Shown piece after piece: positions 35,345 through 47,100 of a stretch of 64,000 nucleotides of DNA. The stretch lies in the NCBI GenBank assembly GCA_024516035.1, contig CM044955.1:40402006-40466005 (forward strand), read 5' to 3'. Origin of the DNA: Bactericera cockerelli. Taxonomy: Eukaryota > Arthropoda > Insecta > Hemiptera > Triozidae. The notes beneath the pieces were generated by a model. It ran no database searches and was not told where the DNA came from. It saw only the letters and a program-made list of their open reading frames with translations. A program made the translations under genes and the position numbers. Numbering within the stretch: the first letter of the stretch is position 1; every line of letters starts with the position of its first letter.

Positions 35345-35485
35345 CATACGTTAGACACAAAACCAATGTTTCTCAGGAGGTTACGGTAACCACATGTCCA
35401 GAAATTTGTTTCTATTTAAAATCAGAGGAAAAAAAAAAACAAAATACTTCCGAAATCTAATATTAGATATTCTCAGAAGTAATAT
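35345..35485 (-). mobile_element. Fragment of the ACTTCCGAG foldback family
   Basis: Carries the complement of AACCTCCTGAGCAAATTTGG and a CTTCCGAAATCTAATATTAG terminus, as in the left arm at 10109-10250. Confidence 0.6.
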
Positions 35486-35819
35486 TTTGCAAACAGATGC
35501 CCCTTTCTATAATCAAAAAAAAAAACTTGTATTCATGGAAACTATCTACCTACCCACGCAAACTTTAGTTGAGAAGGTAAACACAAAAAGAAAGTCACAT
35601 TTGTTGAGCTATGAGGATAGTTTGGGTGGATGTGACCTTGGGAATAAGAGATGAGCATGTGCACTTATGAAGGATTGAACTATCACTGAAAATGATAATA
35701 TGATTGGCCATGCCTCGATAAAATCAACGCGCGACGCTTATCTAGCCGCAAGGTGTCTAGTAATAATATACATCACACTGAACTCATGCTGCACTATTAG
35801 TATTAGTACCTATTAATAG

Positions 35820-35970
35820 GTTGCCGACCTCAGTAGCATGATCGATAAGGCGGCGGACTTGTACCCTGGAGGTCGGTGGTTCAAGTCCCGGTTTCAGCGT
35901 AGATTTAGTAAAAGCTGATTTGAGTATATGTGTCATCACGAAAGTGATTAACACAAATATGATAACTTTT
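35820..35970 (+). mobile_element. SINE family 2, tRNA-like head, well preserved
   Basis: GACCTCAGTAGCATGATCGA, TAAGGCGGCGGACTTGTACC, GGTGGTTCAAGTCCCGG, then GCGTAGATTTAGTAAAAGCT, ATCACGAAAGTGATTAACAC and a T-rich end. Confidence 0.8.
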
Positions 35971-36019
35971 TTTTAACCTATTAATAGGAGTCCCTTTATT
36001 TCAGCAGTTGTTGAGGTGC

Positions 36020-36070
36020 CAGTTTTTTAGTATTCGAACCAACAGATCCCCACACTACCTAGACCCAACT
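36020..36070 (-). mobile_element. SINE family 5 head fragment
   Basis: Complement reads GGTAGTGTGGGGATCTGTTG and GTTCGAATAC, matching 55385-55440 and 5945-6005. Confidence 0.5.
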
Positions 36071-36739
36071 TGTGTCTTGACCAAATTCTTAAGAAACACC
36101 TTCCTATTTTTACCAATACTTTAACGTGTGCAAAGAAAGTAGGTACTAAAGAAAAAAAGTGTACTCTTCTGATTTTTTTGAAACACTCTGGTATGAAAAT
36201 CAAAACTTTATCTTTTCAAGAGAACACATAAAAATAAATTTTATATAGTTGTTATATAATAACATTCATTAGAAACATATTTGACACTTACTCCCCCTAA
36301 CATTCGACTAACCTCTCATCTGTGAAAGCTGACAAAATATTTTCGACCCTCATCAAATTTTGACCTTCAAACCTCTTGGCTGTGTCAGCTTTTAACGGGG
36401 AACAAGAAACATGTTGAGTTAGTAAAGATGAAGTAACTCACAAACGTAGTGGAAGATAGGGAGGGTAAGGAATGGTCAAAGAATTTTTTTCTAGTTTACT
36501 GAAGATAATAAAGCAACATCCAATTTGACAAATAACATCAGCTGATGTTCTTGCGACCACAGAAAATTTGAGTTTCGATTTTGCTTCCTATTTATTTTTT
36601 ACTTTCTATTACCTATAAGGTATAATATAAAGTATTGTTTTCTATCGCTTTTCTCTAAATTGAGCTGATAATTTCTGATAAAATTTCTGGACTAATTAGA
36701 CTCTCCTGATTCCAAAAAATTGGTTTTGTCAATTGGCCC

Positions 36740-36920
36740 GTGCGTGTGTGCATGTGTGTGGTGTGGTGTGGTGTGATGTGTGTGTGTGGTGTGTGTGTTT
36801 GTGTGTGTGTGTGTGTGTGTATGTATATGTGTGTGTGTGCGTGTGTTTGTGTGAGAGATGAGTGTGGTGTGAGGTGTGTGGTATGTTTGATGACTTGGCG
36901 AAGCGGGTGCAGCCCGCTAG
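36740..36920 (+). mobile_element. Helitron-like 3' part with TG microsatellite
   Basis: A TG-rich tract (36741-36885), then GATGACTTGGCGAAGCGGG and the perfect hairpin AGCGGGTGCAGCCCGCT, ending CTAG|T. Same organisation as 3160-3629. The 5' end was not found. Confidence 0.7.
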
Positions 36921-37495
36921 TCGTTTATAAACTTTTGATATCTACCTTCAGTCCTTCTCTCCCACTCAACTCCTAAAAGAAGAAATGTGTTCAAAAATAA
37001 CGAGCAGTGAGAGTTCTAATTGGGCACTCACAGGGATCTCAGCCTCCCATCATTCGACCCACGACCACACTTAAACACCATGACCCGTTACCAACTACAA
37101 ACCACTTTACCGATCAACTATTTTCAAGAGGAGATGACTACATTGTCACTTTACATTTATTGGTTTGCAAATCATTATCAGCATGCTACTCTTCAGTCAA
37201 GGAAATCCCACAAAATAAGATACTTGAGCTGTCCAAAGCTCTAATGATATACTTGGAACCGTACTTGAAGGATTGGCTACAGGGTAGGTGCAAATATCAG
37301 ATGAAACATTTACATTAAATAAAATAAATTTTATTTTTTGAACATTTTTATTTAAAGAGAGGTCTATAACAATCGGAGTTCTTGCCCCTTTTATTTTTTG
37401 AACTGACCATAATCATTTAATAATTGACCATAATCATCTTCTAAAAGCATCGGGCTCATTTATTTAAATATAATTATACTATCTATAGTAATTAT
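36921..37495. other. Intergenic stretch with a 103-codon open frame
   Basis: Frame 37007-37318 (plus) has no recognisable domain. It overlaps a second frame, and I found no splice or homology support. Confidence 0.4.
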
Positions 37496-38324
37496 TAGAG
37501 CCCGGATTTTTGCATATTGCATATTTGCATATGCAATTGCATATTTTGGCGGTTTTTTCGGAGTTTGCATATTTGAGCAAAATCCTGCATATTTCAACAA
37601 TATTGGCCAAATTTTGCATATTTCGGGCTTATTAGTGGGAAAAATTTGGTAAGTAGGTATCTACACTATCTACTTACTCAGAGCTACCGAAGTCCATTCA
37701 AATCTTAGGACGTAAATTGTAAGTAAAATCACATTTTGTGAGTGTACCTACCTACCTTCATTGTGAAGTCATGTGGGTACCTACTGAGTACTGACAAGCA
37801 GTTAGCCTGCTAGCCTACTGAAACAAGATCAAACTTGTCGTAACGCGTCTGCAACACTCTCATCTGCACTCCACGTATCAGCAGGGTAGGATAGGCAGAG
37901 AGAGGGGTAGGTACCTACATTGTATTGTATTTCTTTCTCTGTTCTCTTTCCTCTCTATTAGTTTTCGGCTGTTTTCTACTTGCAGTGAATTTATTGTGTT
38001 TGTAAACGATTAACTTTTCTACTGATTTTTACTCGAGAAATGTGAATGCATGTCTCTAGTTAAAGGAGTTACATAAATGATGTAAAGTTAGTATCTACCT
38101 AAGTAAAAAAATTGCATTTTTGACTTAGGTAGATACTAACTTTACAATGCCAGTTGACAAAAGTAAAATTAAGTCCTGGCTCAGTGAGTTTATGGGTTTA
38201 CATTTTTGTTTAGTTTTTGCATATATTGGGCTTTTTGTTTACATTTTTGCATATATTGGGCTTTTCGCTTGCATATGCAATTGCATATTTTCGCCTTTTT
38301 TTGCTGCATAAAATCCGGGCTCTA
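37496..38324. mobile_element. hAT-type MITE, 8-bp target duplication GTAATTAT
   Basis: TIRs TAGAGCCCGGAT...ATCCGGGCTCTA are flanked by GTAATTAT at 37488-37495 and 38325-38332, the 8-bp duplication typical of hAT transposons. Subterminal regions are dense in GCATAT and GCATATGCAATTGCATATTT. An internal hairpin (about 38086-38146) pairs GTTAGTATCTACCTAAGT with its complement. Confidence 0.88.
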
Positions 38325-38386
38325 GTAATTATGTTTTCACATGCCTAGATCGATCTTGACCAAATTCTGCACACTCATAATAACAA

Positions 38387-38595
38387 TCATATCGCCTTAT
38401 TTATACTGCCCGATTAGGACTATGAAGTCCCATTATTCCAGCAGTAAGCCCAAGACATAGTATTATGTGGTAAAAATCCCAAATGGAAGGAAAACTTGTC
38501 ATGACCCGACTAAGTTTCGAACCCGCGGCCTCTGGTATCTCTAGATTTAGAGAGTGTCGCCTTTACCACTGGGCTACCGGGACATAATGCGCAAT
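38387..38595 (-). mobile_element. SINE family 4, tRNA-like head
   Basis: Minus strand: GGTAGCCCAGTGGTAAAGG (A box) and CGCGGGTTCGAAAC (B box). The body GGAATAATGGGACTTCATAG plus TCCTAATCGGGCAG resembles the copy at 45000-45135. Confidence 0.7.
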
Positions 38596-38599
38596 TGTA

Positions 38600-40665
38600 A
38601 TCCAGCAAAATGTCCACGTGACTTTTAGATGTCGTCTGAGAAATCTGGGTTTTAAAAAGAGCCGAAAGAATTAAATACTCTTGCTATTTGGGCCGATATT
38701 GGCCATGCTTCGTCCTCAGAAATCTGGTTTCCTTTCCCGTAGGTAACCGAAAGACAGAATACCAGCTATTTAGTTACATAAATATTCCTACACTTATCTA
38801 ACGTACAATACTATGTAATATTTTACTTCCGAGAAATTTCTAATATCAGAATTATTTTATTTTTCGTGGACATCGACTTGGAAACTTGTGTTTTACTTTA
38901 TTTTATTTTTTCTAATAACCTAGATTGTTGATTATAAATTTATAAAGAAATCATTCTAAAATTGGTAGGAAAATATGATAAACATAAATATGTATCTAAA
39001 ATAGGTAAACTTGAATAAGTGAAGCCCTGTATATTCTCAAATCATTGATATCAGAAAACGTGAACGTCAGAACTTTAAATCCTTCAGGTTATACCTCATT
39101 ATAAACCACTTGAGCTCAAGTAGCCTCCTCGCCCTCATATTTTGCATACAATACCAGGATTTCCAGAGATGTACAAGCATTTAGGGTATTAAATTGGGGG
39201 AGAATGAAAGAGAGAAAGAGAACACAAACCTTCGCCTTCATATATTTTATGTACCAATTGTGTACATTTCTATAGAAAGTCATATAAAAATCGTGATGTT
39301 ATATTTTCTTCTTTTATCGTCATTGTACATATATATTTTTGCTTGAGCTTTATATATTATTCCTCTCATTCATGATCTGCTTCCCAGAAATACTTGAAGA
39401 GCTTTGAAACACTTTTATTTTTTATTAAATTAAATAACTGTTTTTATTATTGATATTTTTTCTGCTACATTTAATAGTACACGTAGATAAAATTCTTATT
39501 AAAAATTTAACTATCTGTTTAATATGACCGACCAAAAGCTGAGCGGATGCAGCCTGCTAGTCTTTATAGAAAAGAGCTCGAAAATTTCTCTCTCGAAAAT
39601 TTTAGTCTTAAAATAAAATGATTGATGAAAACAATGCTGAAAGTCAAACAGAATTTTTTTCTGAATTCACTCAAGGGTATTAGTGTGAGAGTTTCATAGA
39701 AGGGAGACCAGGTAACACAGCAGTGCTGTTGAGGGCTCAATAAAGTAAGCTGAAAGCTCTAGAAAATGGGGCTCTATGATTTCGTAAAACATAACCCAGA
39801 CAAATACATGGCTTCCTATGGCAATACCAGAAAGAACTCTAATAGGATTAGACATAGTTTCACTAAGTCAATATACCCATCATTCGTTGGACAATCCAAA
39901 ACCAGCTAGCTACATCAACCACTCCCAGCCTGGGTTGGGCAAGGAAAAGTCAGCAACACGAGAGTTCGAATTTGAGTGCATACCCATACAAACATTAACT
40001 CGCTAAATTTAACTTGCTATCGACAGTGGTTATGTGTGATTACTGAACCAAACGCACACATGAGGGATAAAAGGGTCAGCCTTCTTGTTGTTCAATAAAT
40101 CAATGGCACGTTTTCAACAGGAACTCTCTCCTGCAGCAGCAAGACGCATCACCACAGACACACCCACTTGGGTGAGTGCCAGCTTCTTTAGCTCCTAAAT
40201 TTTGGCGCTACTTATAAAAATTAAATTTTAAAGAAAACAGAGAGAGTTCATATTAATTTGGAACGCGTTGTTGTTTTATTCCTTTTTAATGTACTCTTTT
40301 TTTAGGTTTCTACATAGGCATCAACAAGTAGGTGTTATGCGATATTCTAAAAAAAATAATTATGAACCATTATAATAATATCTCAGGGTATTAATTTTAA
40401 TTTTTATTTACCAGAAAGTTTGACAACATCTTTGACAAATTAATATTGTTAATGATACTGTAATATTTCATAAAGAAACATGTAAATATACAGGGTGGCC
40501 CTGAGTGCTCTTTGGAATATTCAAATAAGAAAAAATACTTGGCACTGAACTCAATGCTTACAAGAAGTAATTTCATCTCTGTTTGATTTTATTTAATAAG
40601 AAGAGAAAAGACAATCATGCTCTTTGTTTTTCAGTCGCGGTTCTATTTAAAGTTTAAATATATTA
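38600..40665. other. Intergenic stretch, no gene recognised
   Basis: Contains an ACTTCCGAGAAATTTCTAAT end at 38825, the solo Helitron terminus at 39560 and a CAGGGTGGCC element-end fragment at 40492. Frame 39818-40006 has no recognisable domain. Confidence 0.45.
39530..39560 (+). mobile_element. Solo Helitron-like 3' terminus
   Basis: AAAGCTGAGCGGATGCAGCC then TGCTAG followed by T. The stem has one mismatch. Confidence 0.55.
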
Positions 40666-40669
40666 TTTG

Positions 40670-40800
40670 TGTTAATCACTTTCGTGATGTCACAACTATG
40701 AGTCGCTTTACTAAATATATTGACTTAACTTGGGACTTGAACCACCGACCTCCGATTACAAGTCCGCCGCCTTATTGATGAACATACTGAGGCCTATCGC
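40670..40800 (-). mobile_element. SINE family 2, tRNA-like head
   Basis: Complement reads AATAAGGCGGCGGACTTGTA, then GGTCGGTGGTTCAAGTCCC, with the tail ATCACGAAAGTGATTAACAC. Confidence 0.75.
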
Positions 40801-41191
40801 GGTTATAAAGCTGTTTAAGAGTCCTCTGCTTTAGCATTCAATCTCATTTTCAATTAAATTAATACCTAGAACTACTAAACTTACTGTTATGATCAAGTGA
40901 CCTCACCAGCTGGTTTGGTATAAGTCAAGTCAGTAAGTTATTGCTAGTTTGTTTTAATCACCATGGTGATTTCAGAATTACTCAAACTCGAGAATTTTAT
41001 GCGTACACGATAAAACGCGCCTAATTCATTGAGTTATTTTTTTTTCTTCATCTTTTTCGTATGGGATGAAATTGGCCTGAGCCGAATAAGTGCCTGAGTT
41101 CCACCCTAATTGGGGCAAAATAGTCAGTTTTCTTCTACTGCACCAATGGAAAAAAGGTGTCTATTCCGGTACCTATGCAACTGGTTTGACT

Positions 41192-44100
41192 TCAATTTGC
41201 TTTCTTCAGGTCAACACTCTGCGTTCCTGCACGCCTCAGCTTGGTAGCAAGGAATCCCACCAGAGCAACCAGGAACCAGACAGCCAGACTCGAGCTGAGT
41301 GCCAACAAGCCCAGCACGTCCAGGTTGAAGTACTGGAACCAATTCAGCTGGACCGTGCCGGCACGGAGGTGGTGCGCGCCATCGTGCCGCACGACATGTT
41401 CAATGTAGAACAGGCTCCGTGCCACAATGTCTGGCAGTTCGTCGCGGTAAATCAGCGAAAACCGGCTGGTGGTTTGTTTGTAGCTGAAAATGGAATTTGA
41501 TCACAACTCTAAGGGCGGAATTAATAGACAACATCAATAAATACTTAAGTCGTTGGTAAGTGTCGGTTTTCCCTATCTTACACAGTACGCAATCCGTGAC
41601 TTAGCGCCACAGAGGTATTACAAAAACGTCTATTAATTCCGCCCTAAATGTCAATTCTTGAAATAAGATTACAACAAAGGATAAAGGAACAAAGAAAACA
41701 TGTCAATAATTAATTGAATGTAATGAAACCATAGGAGAGCTCATATTCCGTTGTTGAGTAAATTGCAAAGAATACCAAAGGCCTTACCGCAGATTTACAA
41801 ATCTAATTAATATTTTTATGTAAATACTGAGAAGGCTCATCTTCTCTTATTTTGGTATTTATGTTATCTTTTATATTATTTAACTAATTAATTTACTGTT
41901 AGTAGAGAAAATAAAAAGTGTTTGACGATGATAAAAATGAGAACACGAAATTAAATTATTTACTATGAGGTAAATTGATTACCTATCATCTCCTAAAACT
42001 TTGTCCACCTTGCCCTTCAGCTCATCATGCTCAAAGTTGAACCTGACCCACTCCCCCATGCCTCTCTCCCTCACTGCCTCAACATTCTGCACCTGGTCAG
42101 CGAATATCGGGATCCCCACCATAGGCACCCCCTGATAGATGGACTCAAACACACTGTGGATGCCACCGTGCGTAATGAACAGGACACACTTGGGGTGAGC
42201 TGAAAATGATTTATAAAAAAATACGATAATAATTCAGTAGAATCTGATGGTTGTAAGAGAACTGGATATAAGAGAAACCTGGACATGAGAAAACTGGAAA
42301 GGAGAGAAACCTGGATATATCTATGTATTTGTATACTGTATACCTATTATGAGGAAAAGAATTACAGGCCAAAATTTTAACCTACGTATATGGGAAAATA
42401 AATTATTTATAAGTGAAACCTGAATAATGGAAGAGAGAAAAATTCTTGTCCCCTGAATTTTCTTATAATATTCAGATTCGTTTGTAGATCCTACTAATAA
42501 ACTAGTGTGAACATCACACCTATTAGCCAAAACTTGAGCAGGTTTTTTTATTATTATAATAAAAATTTCCAAAAATAGGTTAGAGTGTAAAAAAAATAAA
42601 ACCACTCAAAATATATTAAGAAAAACAAAAATATTAATGGGCGGAGAGATTGATAGTCGGATACCAGAGTAATGCGCGCAGCTCTACCTCGCTATCTTGT
42701 GAAAATATCAAAGAGGTATGTCGGAAATTCATTTTCGAAATATGTAAAAGTGGGTGTAAAATTATCCAAAAAGTTCCATTTCAATTAATTTATTCGATAA
42801 GTCTTATTGTTTACGAGAAATTTGAATTTTTATTGTTTCTCGAGCTATAGCGAAAGAACCTACTTGGCTAAAATACCCAGGTGCTTTGGTGCGAAACTTT
42901 AGGCGATATATAAACGTTGAAGACGTGTTCTTAAAAAAACACACTAATCGAGATCAAATTATTTTTCACGCCGCCATCGTCGTCGTTTGGATAGGCTGGA
43001 CAACATATAAAAGTTTCAGCTCAATAACTTAAACTGTTATAGAGTTATGACTTGTGACAGGTGGAGTACCTACACCAGACTGAGAGGCGTACGGAAAAGA
43101 GCTTCTTCTTAGTAGTGTCCTTACATCTTTCTTATTATATTAAGATTTGTAGTGTTGAGTTGTAGGGAAAACTTGTATAAATGGGTAGTTCCCGTAAGTT
43201 CAAATAAAATCAAAATTAAAAAAAAAAATACCTACGCAGATTATTTATACAAAACATTGCCCATTGCATACTTTACAAGTTTCACGGCGCGAATACAATG
43301 AATTGAAGTAGGTATTTACCAATATTGTGTACTGATCAGGAAAATTAGATTAGGTACATTGCACCGTCCTAATCTAATTTTTACCTGGTACATAATACAA
43401 ATGAAAACTCTGAGGGCGGAATTAAAAGACGTTTTTGTATATAAAAAAGTAAAAAAATCTAGATTTTGCGTACTACCTCACAACCTCACATGGGGACAAC
43501 ATCTGACTTAAAAAGTCAATTTCGTCTTTCATTAAACTAAAATTTGAAGAAATACATTCCCTCTTAATGCAGATAAAATAATATTCACCTAATTAGTTGG
43601 TACATTACTGCTCTATTGAATCTTTTATACCTACTAGCAGTTGTTTTGGTGCCATGACCTAATTATGTGGATAAAGTATCAAAATAATTGAGAATAAACA
43701 CATAGATGGTTGAATTGATAGTTGTAACACTGTAACATAGCGTGTAGAATCAATGGAAACCACCCCTCGCCGGCCTGCATCGTGGCGTCCTCAGCGCTAG
43801 TATCGCTCCTCTCCTCGTCGCTCACCCGTATCAAATGTAAACATAAATATATCAAAATGTAAACATAAACATAAATAGACCGTGAGAAATATTCTACTTC
43901 TTTGCGAAGGTGTCGCGCTATGTGGCGTTTCCATGCAACTGGGGTTCGTTTCCACACTTCTTAAATCTACACGCTATGGCTGTACTAAAATCAGATACAG
44001 ACAATATGTACAAACGGCAAAGTGGTAAAATAGAAGAAGGAGTAAAGCAGCCCCTAGACGATCAATATATTGATCAATATGTATTGATCAATATTATTGA

Positions 44101-47100
44101 AGGTCCCGTCAATATGTTTCTTAGACGTCAATATACACCATCAATATACTTCACTTTTGTTCTGTTTTTAATTTTCACTTGTACGCGCTAAAATAAAAAA
44201 AAAAATCCCAATAAAACATAATGCAAATTACAGCATTTTCAAAGACATTTTTCACGGAGAACATATATCAATGGGCGAGATCGGCCTCTGAATCTGCAGA
44301 TTTTACACTTTCTAAATTCGTGCTCTAAGAGCCAAAAATGACATTTAAATTTTCCACAATTCATATGGAAACTAATGTTAAAAAATGTAAACAATCAAAT
44401 TCGTACCAAAACTGACGTCATTTCAACAAAATTATGTTTGCATCACAAAGAGTTCAAAAAAAAATTCAAGATGGCATCTCTATGTATTATATTAACTCTA
44501 TGGTTTCTCACTACTTCTTCTTTTTTTAAAAAAAAAAAAAACTAATTAAATAAAAATTAAAGGACCGCACATGCATTCAGGACGTATCGATCAGAACTGA
44601 GACCAAATATTGATCAATATGCATCAATATGGTTCCTAGACGTCAATATGAGCATCAATATCGTTCCGTCAATATAGAAAAATTAAAAATCCTATCAATA
44701 TGCTTCAATATGCTATCAATATTATTGAACCCCTTCTAGACGATCAATATGGCCTTTCAATACGTATTGATCAATATATATTGATCAATATATTGATCGT
44801 CTAGGGGCTGCTTAATGCCAGAGTAGACAGTGAAATTGTCAAGCCACGCTATAAACACAGTGTTTTGATAGGGAGGAAAGGAATGGGAGAAAAAAAGAGA
44901 TAGTATCAGTGGTGAACATAGTGTATCTACCAGGTAACTTCTCAATTTTGTTGCATACATTTTTCATCAAACCAACACACAGCTAAAACTTTTGAGTCGG
45001 TCCCAGTCGCTCAGTGGTCAAGACGTCTGTCTGGTAATCCAGCGGTCTTGGGTTCGAAACCCAGGCTTCCTACTAGAATAATGGGATTCCTTGGACCGAA
45101 TCGGTCAGCATGAATAAGGTTAATTGAGGTAAATTTTGAAAGATTCCCTCGTTTAATGTTGAAAAGTTTGAAAGCTAATTTTACTGTACTATAAGAGAGA
45201 AAGTATCTAATTATTTTATGTAGCAATACTTTCATAATTATTATCTCTCACTTGTATCAAACTCAGCGAAAGTTCATGAGATATTTTTAAAAGCTTTGTA
45301 GATTAGACATGAATAATGCGATATGGAAGAGGAATCTTAGAAGACTAATTACAACTTTAATTACCATAAAAGAACTTTAAGGGTGTTCTGATTATTTATT
45401 TCCAGAGACTATTCCGTTCTAAAAAGTTCATGTTTAAAATAATAGAGAACCTTTGATAAAGTTTCGATTCATACTGCAAAAACGGGTAGTTATTTGAGAT
45501 TTTCTTTGAAATAATCTGGTAGATTGATTTTAAGCATTTTTCAACAAACAAAAAACATGAGCGCCTTTCAAAATTCACTTGGTATTTTTCCAATTTAGAT
45601 TTCAATCTGTTTTTTTTTTTTTATCAAAATATAAATTAGAAGTTTTGAAGCGCGTTCTTTTGATTCTAATTTACCTTTTATCCTTCATAGTTTCACTTAA
45701 ACTTTTGTTGTGATATTACTTTTTATGAATTACTTTGAACTGTTATTTTGTGAATATAAGACTTAGATATAATGTTTTTAATGTTCATAGTTTTTAGACA
45801 TAATTATTATAGGTACCAGTGAAGTGAGAGAAAATGTTTTTAAAAGTTAGTAGAGGATACATTACATTTTTTTTATATTTATTTAACTGACATCTCAGTG
45901 ATGCTTGCCAGGCGACACAGTAATATTTTCAAACAATTTTTTATATCTTTTTTAATGATTTTTATACAGGTGGTGGTGGATAATTTTGCAAGATCCACGA
46001 ATTGCTGTAATGATGATTTTTTAAATGTATGAAATAACTAAATAAAAATGTAAATAAAGGATAAATAACTAAATATACTATGTAATTATCAAATTCATGA
46101 AGGTTAAATAGTTCATGGGGCTAGTAGAGTGTTGAGCACTAGCCAACTGTTACCATCACTACACCACTTTAAACCTTTAAAATATCAAAAAAATTCAAAC
46201 CGTGTGTTAATCTAAATCATACGGAAAGACACAAACTAGGTCAAGATCTAGTTATTATTTATTTGTTAATCACAATCATCACAATTATATAATTCTTAAA
46301 ACAGCCTTACTAAAATTTGCCGTATACGAGACTCAAACCACCGACCCAGGCTACGAGACGCCGACTTATCAATCAAGCTACTGAAGATTAGAAGGAAGTT
46401 GACAAACTTTTCAAATGTAAGCTCCTTTAATGCGCCACTGCTAATCAGAAGTGACCCACATCCAAAATCCAATAAACATCATTATCAATCTCCCCATACT
46501 CTTAGCAAACTGAAAGTAGTGTTTGTCATCAGTTTCCTTAAGACTAATCCCCTGACACATTGTTTATCGAATAAGCGCGTGTATGTACGAAGTTCAAACT
46601 TTTATGTATTGTACCAAGTATGATATGTATAGGTAAGCACCATATAGAAACCAACCTCAGTAGCTCGATGGGGCGGTGGAGTTGTAATGCTTAGGTCAGT
46701 GGTTCAAGTTCTGAGTATGCCCCAAAAAATACACTTCATGAAAAGGCGCCAAGAAAATAACAATCCTTAAAATCATTGGATTTGATATGTCACAAAATAA
46801 ATCTAGGGTGAATAATAAAAAGTTAGTCCAAGCGGGTCCCCCCAAATTACCGGTAAATTGGGGCCGGGTTCCAAAAAGTTCAAGGTATTTTTCATTCCAA
46901 TAAAATGTTGTTCTCTCACTTTTTTGTATGTATAACCAATCCAAAGGAACGGCCCTTGCGGCCACTTTTTGCGGCTCTGCGGCGCAGAGTGCTGCCGATT
47001 TTAACCAAAAGTTTTACTTTCATACCGAATTTCTATTTTCTAGTAAGAGCTAGAGCTACAGTAAAAGCGTTCTCGATGTATCTAATAGGTCCTCAGATAG

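Noticed and set aside
37007..37318. 103-aa plus-strand frame
   Set aside because: No recognisable family, overlaps another frame, lies between two mobile elements.
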